From JAYZDB01 sp036338025 (GTDB lineage: Bacteria > Planctomycetota > UBA1135 > UBA2386): a stretch of 11,394 nt of DNA. Below, piece after piece: positions 7,418 through 11,394 of the stretch; the stretch's first letter is position 1; each line of letters opens with the position of its first letter. Location of the stretch: assembly GCA_036338025.1 (NCBI GenBank), contig JAYZDB010000289.1, forward strand, positions 1 through 11,394, in the 5' to 3' direction. The translations under genes and the position numbers were made by a program. The notes below the pieces were generated by a model that saw nothing but the letters and a program-made list of their open reading frames with translations, was not told the origin of the DNA and ran no database searches.

Positions 7418-8143
7418 GTGACTTCTGCCCAGGTTCATACCGTTGCTCTCGATCGCTGGTTGATAGTCCAGGCCGTCGCTTGGATCGTCGTGATTTCGGC
7501 GGTCCTGTTGTGGGTAGAGGATGCGGGGTTGGTGACGGATCAGTTTGCCTTGTGGGGAATCACCGCGTTGACGAGCTACGTCGCGCTCGTGTGGGTTCTC
7601 GGCGCCGGGCGTAGCGTCGCAGATGTTGTGACCCTGACTCGGGCTGCGTTGCTACTAGGTTGCAGCGGGTTCGCCTGGGTTCAGGGTGAAATTGGGTGGC
7701 TCGTATGGACGGGGCTGGGCGTCGCTCTGCTTGGAGACCTCGTCGACGGTTGGTGCGCTCGGCGGTATGGGCCAACAGCGGCGGGAGCCATGTTGGATAT
7801 GGAGACAGATCAGTTGGCAACTCTGTGCCTGGCGTTCCTGCTACATGGGGTAGTGGGCGTAGGAGCCTGGGTCTGTCTACTCCCAGGGTTTCGTTACCTG
7901 TACATACTGCTGCTGTGTGGCGTCGGAGTATCGGCTCGGGATCCGAAGCCTTGCGATGACGACAACCGCCGGGCGAAGACCATCTGCGCGGCGATGATGA
8001 TCCTGTTGTTCCTGGGATTGACTCCGTCGATCAGCTTGTCGGTGTCTTCTCTGTGTGCGGCGATATCCGTGGCAATGCTGGCCTACTCGTATGGCAGCGA
8101 CGTGCGGTTTATTTTCCAGCGCCGGAGTTCGGGGCTGTCGTAA
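7418..8143 (+). CDS. CDP-alcohol phosphatidyltransferase-like integral membrane protein
   Basis: This 241-residue protein is the first gene of the plus-strand operon. It starts at GTG 7418, preceded by AAGGGA. The family signature is clear: D107-x2-D110-G111-x2-A114-R115, then G123-x3-D127-x3-D131. The four aspartates bind the divalent metals used to transfer a phosphoalcohol from a CDP-linked donor. The R115-G123 gap is seven residues, one fewer than the usual eight or more. A preceding VADVVTLTRAALL helix (67-79) is also typical. I see about six hydrophobic helices: roughly 17-33, 46-62, 75-90, 95-110, 134-170 (a pair) and 190-223. The family makes phospholipids such as PG, PI, PS or archaetidyl lipids; the substrate here cannot be read from sequence. 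Its stop overlaps the start of the next gene (TAATG), so the two are probably translated together and may act on the same membrane product. Confidence 0.85.
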   Translation: MTSAQVHTVALDRWLIVQAVAWIVVISAVLLWVEDAGLVTDQFALWGITALTSYVALVWVLGAGRSVADVVTLTRAALLLGCSGFAWVQGEIGWLVWTGLGVALLGDLVDGWCARRYGPTAAGAMLDMETDQLATLCLAFLLHGVVGVGAWVCLLPGFRYLYILLLCGVGVSARDPKPCDDDNRRAKTICAAMMILLFLGLTPSISLSVSSLCAAISVAMLAYSYGSDVRFIFQRRSSGLS

Positions 8144-8796
8144 TGGACTTCGAGACCTACACGGGATGGTTGTTACTCCTTGCCTACGCGAGCCTGGCAG
8201 TAGAGCTGTGGATATTCCCGGTTCCGAGTGAGGCGTCGACGATGAGGATTCTAAACGAGGGGGATCACCTGGACGGCGTTGCCCCGCAGAATGCTCGGCG
8301 CAGATCCACCGCCCGGAAGTTGTTGGAGTTTCTGCTCCCAACGACTGTCGTCATGGTGTTGTTTGTCTCGCCGCTCTTGGTGGCGTGGGATTCGCGTCTG
8401 CGACCCTGGACGTTCCCGCTCTCCGATGAAACTCCAGAGTTTGTGATGACAGGGCTGGGGCTGATCTTTGTCGGGCGTCTGGTCACCGGCTTCGCGGTCT
8501 TGCAGTTGTACAGAGCTCTTGGACATGACGGTCCGTCCCTGCAGTGTACCGGGCTGTTTCGGTTCTCTCGGAACCCGATCCTCGTCGGCCTCTACCTGTT
8601 CTACATAGGGAACTGCGTCTGGCTCCCGTCTCCGATGATATGGGGTGGATTCGTGCTGTATGCATGGAGCATGCACCGACGCGTCTTGATGGAGGAAGGC
8701 GTTTTGCGGACCAGATTTCAGGGTAATTACCTCGACTATATGGCGAGTGTTCCCCGCTACCTTGGGATTCCGAGGCGACCGTCGCAGCCGCGTTGA
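8143..8796 (+). CDS. Isoprenylcysteine carboxyl methyltransferase/PEMT-like membrane methyltransferase
   Basis: This 217-residue protein starts at ATG 8143, which shares one base with the preceding stop (TAATG). The open frame extends upstream to 8053 but only as an overlap with the transferase gene. It has hydrophobic helices at about 8-25, 62-80, 101-122 and a pair at 147-175. The C-terminal half carries the family's SAM-binding pattern: a GLFRFSRNPILVG segment (137-149; the RNP matches the RHP-type motif), then EEGVLRTRF (184-192) and YLDYMASVPRYL (196-207), matching the EE-x-L-x-x-xF and Y-x-x-Y-x-x-x-V-P-R pattern. Such enzymes methylate lipid-like or membrane-bound substrates. Next to the CDP-alcohol transferase, a role in methylating a lipid head group or a membrane-anchored intermediate is plausible but unproven. 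The following gene lies 74 nt downstream; that spacer contains a run of seven G and nothing else I can interpret. Confidence 0.82.
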   Translation: MDFETYTGWLLLLAYASLAVELWIFPVPSEASTMRILNEGDHLDGVAPQNARRRSTARKLLEFLLPTTVVMVLFVSPLLVAWDSRLRPWTFPLSDETPEFVMTGLGLIFVGRLVTGFAVLQLYRALGHDGPSLQCTGLFRFSRNPILVGLYLFYIGNCVWLPSPMIWGGFVLYAWSMHRRVLMEEGVLRTRFQGNYLDYMASVPRYLGIPRRPSQPR

Positions 8797-8870
8797 CGCT
8801 GGGGGGGCTCAATCACGGAATCTACGATACTCTTGCAGGTCGATGACGATGTGGTTCTTCGATCACCTTC

Positions 8871-9605
8871 ATGAGACCCTTGGCTGAACCCCTGACTAGT
8901 GACCAGCAATCTCCTGACCAGCAGGATGTCACGCGCTGGTTTGACGGTACATATCGTGAGATGGGGTTCGGTTATGTTCGCCCATTCGAAGCGTATCCGA
9001 TCTTCCTGCAGCTCCTTGACGCGCAACCCGGCCACAGCTTGTTGGATGTTGCGTGTGGCCCGGGTTTGTTGCTGAAAGCGGCGCGCATGCGCGGAGTCGA
9101 ACCGAGCGGTGTTGACATTTCGGAAGTGGCAGTCGCGATGGCGAGAGCGTCTGTGCCTGAAGCCGACGTTCATGTTGCCAACGCTGAGAACCTGCCATTC
9201 GAGGACGGCCGATTTGACCTGGTGACCTGTATTGGTTCCCTGGAGCGGATGTTCAACCGGGAGAAGGCCCTGGCTGAGATGCATCGCGTCGTCAAGGCTG
9301 ATGGTCGAGTGTGTCTGATGCTCCGCAACGCAGCTGCACCGGGCTGGCGGTTCTGGCGACGGATGCTGGGTCGACAGAACCATGCCGGGCACCAGGACGC
9401 CAAGAGCCTGTCGGGTTGGCGACGGCTCATTGAGTCCGCTGGCTTTGTCGTAGACCGGATTGTCATGGACCAGTGGACTCGTCAGAAGATCCGGCGGTGG
9501 CTACGGGGTGGTCGGCGCCCGAATTTCAATGTGCCCGAGCCGATCGCCAGACCGTTGACCTCGATGGACTGGGCCTACGAACACGTTTTCTTGTTGCGGA
9601 GGTGA
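8871..9605 (+). CDS. Class I SAM-dependent methyltransferase (Methyltransf_11 type)
   Basis: This is a 244-residue soluble protein. ATG 8871 is the only ATG available, because an in-frame TGA lies at 8844-8846; the ribosome-binding site is weak. The Rossmann-type SAM site is complete: motif I LLDVACGPG (57-65), the acidic residue after strand 2 in GVDIS (80-84), the acidic-adenine loop NAENLPFEDG (104-113), motif II FDLVTCIGSLERM (115-127), and motif III around VVKADGRVCLM (140-150). An H-R-V-V-K-A-D-G segment is typical of the small-molecule methyltransferases of quinone and natural-product pathways. It lacks membrane segments. The next methyltransferase begins within a few bases of its stop (ATG 9620), so the two are likely co-expressed. 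Acceptor unknown; the metabolite of this cluster is the best candidate. Confidence 0.9.
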   Translation: MRPLAEPLTSDQQSPDQQDVTRWFDGTYREMGFGYVRPFEAYPIFLQLLDAQPGHSLLDVACGPGLLLKAARMRGVEPSGVDISEVAVAMARASVPEADVHVANAENLPFEDGRFDLVTCIGSLERMFNREKALAEMHRVVKADGRVCLMLRNAAAPGWRFWRRMLGRQNHAGHQDAKSLSGWRRLIESAGFVVDRIVMDQWTRQKIRRWLRGGRRPNFNVPEPIARPLTSMDWAYEHVFLLRR

Positions 9606-9619
9606 GTGCTTTCAACGGC

Positions 9620-10474
9620 ATGTCTGCTGCTCAAGAGCATTGCGAGGAAGCGATTGCTAGCCTCTACGACAAGCTCGCGCGGTTCGCGTGGTGGCGGCGA
9701 AGGCTATCCAGGTCTCGACCGGGTGAAGGCCTCGCGATGCGCAAGGCGCTGAGACCTGGGAGCGGAGAGTTGGCCGGTGTGGAGGACCTGAACTCCTGGT
9801 TGTGGGAGCGGGCCGCTCCTTCGGCGGACCCGGTGGTGCTCGATGTCGGAGCCGGGTTCGGGGACACACTGCTGAGCTGGGCCGCACAGAACGCCGGGCG
9901 CTATCTGGGGCTTGGCCTTAGCCGTTATCAGGTCGAACGGGCGACGGATCAGGCGAAGACTCTCGGCTTGTCTGAGTCCTGTCGTTTCTTGCAGTGCGCG
10001 TTCGATCGTTCGCCAGCGGGTCCTTTTGACTTGATCGTGTCCATCGAGAGTTTGTTTCACGCTGCCGACGTTCGTCGGACGATAGCCAGGCTTGCTGCGA
10101 GCCTCGCCCCGGGCGGTTCGATCGTAATGGTAGAGGACATGGCCAGGGATGACGCAGTGGTCACGTCAGGAGTTGGCCGCGAGCTGTGTGACCGGTGGAT
10201 GACACCGCGGTTGCACACGCGATCTGATTACCTGGAAGGTCTGCGCGATGGCGGCCTGGAGGTCGAGTACGACATTGACCTGAGCGATCTCTTGACCCTA
10301 TCTACGCAAGAGCACCGCGTCCGGCGGCATCGACGGCTCAGGCGATTGCGGGCTATCTTGCCGGTGGGGCGGTCCGTGGTGGGCGCTTTCCTCGGCGGTC
10401 TGGCGATGGAAGAACTGCATCACCGTCGAGACCTCTGCTATCGAGTGCTGGGCGCGCGACGTCCGAGATCATGA
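9620..10474 (+). CDS. Class I SAM-dependent methyltransferase, second and different family
   Basis: This protein has 284 residues from ATG 9620. GTG 9602, which overlaps the previous stop codon, is an alternative start adding six residues; a GGAGGTGA tract at 9598-9605 overlaps that GTG but lies 14 nt before the ATG, so the choice is open. The frame extends upstream to 9473 only as an overlap with the previous gene. SAM-site motifs: VLDVGAGFGD (73-82), YLGLGLSRYQVERA (95-108), FDLIVSIESLFHAAD (136-150) and LAPGGSIVMVED (162-173). The LGLSRYQ and ESLFHA patterns resemble sterol/tocopherol/cyclopropane-type methyltransferases more than the preceding gene. An Arg-rich stretch (about residues 233-250) follows the catalytic domain. 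It ends in an ATGA overlap with the membrane-protein gene. Likely O-, N- or C-methylation of a small, possibly lipophilic substrate; the substrate is unknown. Confidence 0.88.
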   Translation: MSAAQEHCEEAIASLYDKLARFAWWRRRLSRSRPGEGLAMRKALRPGSGELAGVEDLNSWLWERAAPSADPVVLDVGAGFGDTLLSWAAQNAGRYLGLGLSRYQVERATDQAKTLGLSESCRFLQCAFDRSPAGPFDLIVSIESLFHAADVRRTIARLAASLAPGGSIVMVEDMARDDAVVTSGVGRELCDRWMTPRLHTRSDYLEGLRDGGLEVEYDIDLSDLLTLSTQEHRVRRHRRLRRLRAILPVGRSVVGAFLGGLAMEELHHRRDLCYRVLGARRPRS

Positions 10475-11394
10475 TGGACGCACCAAAGCTGACAGCCAGC
10501 GAATCGCAAGATCCATGGTGGAGGGTCATCGCCTGGATCCCAGCGGTCCTGGCTCTCGCCTGGTGTGTGTACTTCCGTGTCGGGATTCCTGAACCGGCGG
10601 ATTGGGTTTTCGTGCGCCACGAGGCGCCAATCCCACTGCGCTGGGCAGCCTTGTTCGAAGTAGGGCATGGGTCGATGTTTTTGGTTTTTCGATCTGTCTA
10701 CGTCGGCCTCTTGTCGATCCCGGGGTTTGGCCTGGAGTTTGGCAACCTGCTACCTTGGCTCCTCGCCCTTGCGACCTGGTCGGTGGCGCGTCGTGTTCTC
10801 CGCATGTTGGCGACCAGGCCTCACCACCCGACCGTGTGGATTGCGGACCTCCTGCTGGGCCTGTGGATTTTCCATCCCGCATGGGGGATGAACTGGTTGC
10901 TGGCGGGCCGGGTTCGAGAGTTTCTCCCGCTCGCTGCGTTCGGTCTGGCGCTCCTGTCGCTGAACCGGAGCAGATCATGGAGTCTGTGTTGGTGTGGTGC
11001 CCTGGCTTGGATCGTGATTGCACAGGCCAGCCACGTCACCGGCCTGCTCGCCTGGTGTGCGGTCGGCCCAGCGGTCTATGGAGCAGCACGATCGCAGGGG
11101 GCCCCAAGACCGTGGCGGTCGATGTGCTGCCTGCTCGCCTGGGCAGCCCTTGCGCAGGTGGTCGTATGGCAAGGGTTCCGAGTGGATGTTCCTGCTCAGG
11201 GCCTGGTCGCTTTCGCGACCCGGGACCTGGGCGACGTGATTTCGTATCTGAGTCAGCTTACGACGACCGCATTTCCGACGCTGCTGTCTAGCCATGAACC
11301 GGAGCAGACCGCGGTCATCTGGGGCGGATGCCTTGTTCTCATCATACTGGCATTACTACGTCGCCGACCGATAGACGCACGCGGCGGTAGCCTG
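10471..11394 (+). CDS. Polytopic membrane protein, 3'-truncated by window end
   Basis: This frame is open from ATG 10471 to the last base (308 complete codons) with no stop in the window. The ATG overlaps the preceding TGA (ATGA); ATG 10474 is a second possible start. I see about nine hydrophobic stretches: about 18-34, 66-83, 91-106, 122-138, 149-164, 169-186, 188-204, 217-233 and 281-297, separated by Arg-rich loops (e.g. SVARRVLRM, 104-112). A short N-terminal cytoplasmic segment precedes the first helix, and EPADW follows it in the first loop. The layout of one helix, a soluble loop and then many helices recalls GT-C/PMT-like membrane glycosyltransferases, but I see no clear DxD or family signature, so the function is unassigned. 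Translational coupling to the methyltransferase suggests membrane transfer or transport of the cluster's product. Confidence 0.75.
   Translation, partial: MMDAPKLTASESQDPWWRVIAWIPAVLALAWCVYFRVGIPEPADWVFVRHEAPIPLRWAALFEVGHGSMFLVFRSVYVGLLSIPGFGLEFGNLLPWLLALATWSVARRVLRMLATRPHHPTVWIADLLLGLWIFHPAWGMNWLLAGRVREFLPLAAFGLALLSLNRSRSWSLCWCGALAWIVIAQASHVTGLLAWCAVGPAVYGAARSQGAPRPWRSMCCLLAWAALAQVVVWQGFRVDVPAQGLVAFATRDLGDVISYLSQLTTTAFPTLLSSHEPEQTAVIWGGCLVLIILALLRRRPIDARGGSL

Noticed and set aside
9473..9619. Longer N-terminus for the second methyltransferase
   Set aside because: It lies wholly within the preceding methyltransferase gene, and the domain signature does not need it. ATG 9620 or GTG 9602 is more likely.
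10602..11291. Plus-strand open frame of 229 residues near the end
   Set aside because: It is Pro/Arg/Gly/Ser-rich, low in recognisable domains, and overlaps the open hydrophobic frame from 10471, which has overlap coupling and membrane helices.

Overview
The window looks like a chromosomal segment of a GC-rich, Gram-negative-type bacterium, most likely a planctomycete. The best clue is the first gene, a secreted metalloprotease. It ends in a C-terminal domain (PLDLGPLGAPGC, then IPN-like, Q-x-A-x-D and N-x-x-G-x-x-x-SNA elements) that I associate from memory with large secreted proteins of planctomycetes. There is no rRNA, tRNA, CRISPR array, insertion sequence or phage gene.

Layout: (1) 3-2105, 5'-truncated secreted HEXXH metalloprotease, closed by a strong intrinsic terminator. 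(2) 2325-3530, secreted beta-propeller protein of NHL/amidating-lyase type with a His-rich mature N-terminus. (3) 3603-4625, GT4-type glycosyltransferase, convergent with the next block across a 22-nt hairpin spacer. (4) Minus-strand operon 7343 to 4648: divergent 6-pyruvoyl-tetrahydropterin synthase (PTPS/QueD)-like protein, RibD-type reductase with a long unassigned N-terminus, and a BchC-like medium-chain dehydrogenase. (5) Plus-strand operon from 7418 to beyond the window end: CDP-alcohol phosphatidyltransferase-like membrane enzyme, isoprenylcysteine-methyltransferase-like membrane enzyme, two different class I SAM methyltransferases, and a polytopic membrane protein cut by the window edge. 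Blocks 4 and 5 diverge from a 74-bp region that carries a perfect 6-bp inverted repeat.

The region of interest is 3603-11394. A pterin-synthase fold protein, a RibD-type reductase and a dehydrogenase beside a glycosyltransferase, a phosphoalcohol transferase and three methyltransferases look like a small-molecule pathway. I would guess it builds a pterin-like or pyrimidine-like head group that is reduced, glycosylated or attached to a lipid, and methylated. I know of no characterised pathway with this gene set. From memory, similar sets (PTPS-like + RibD_C + BchC-like dehydrogenase + GT4, sometimes with a CDP-alcohol transferase) recur in actinobacteria and other phyla; I could not check this here. 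The product is unknown, and the PTPS-like protein has lost the usual catalytic residues, so it probably does not do standard PTPS or QueD chemistry.
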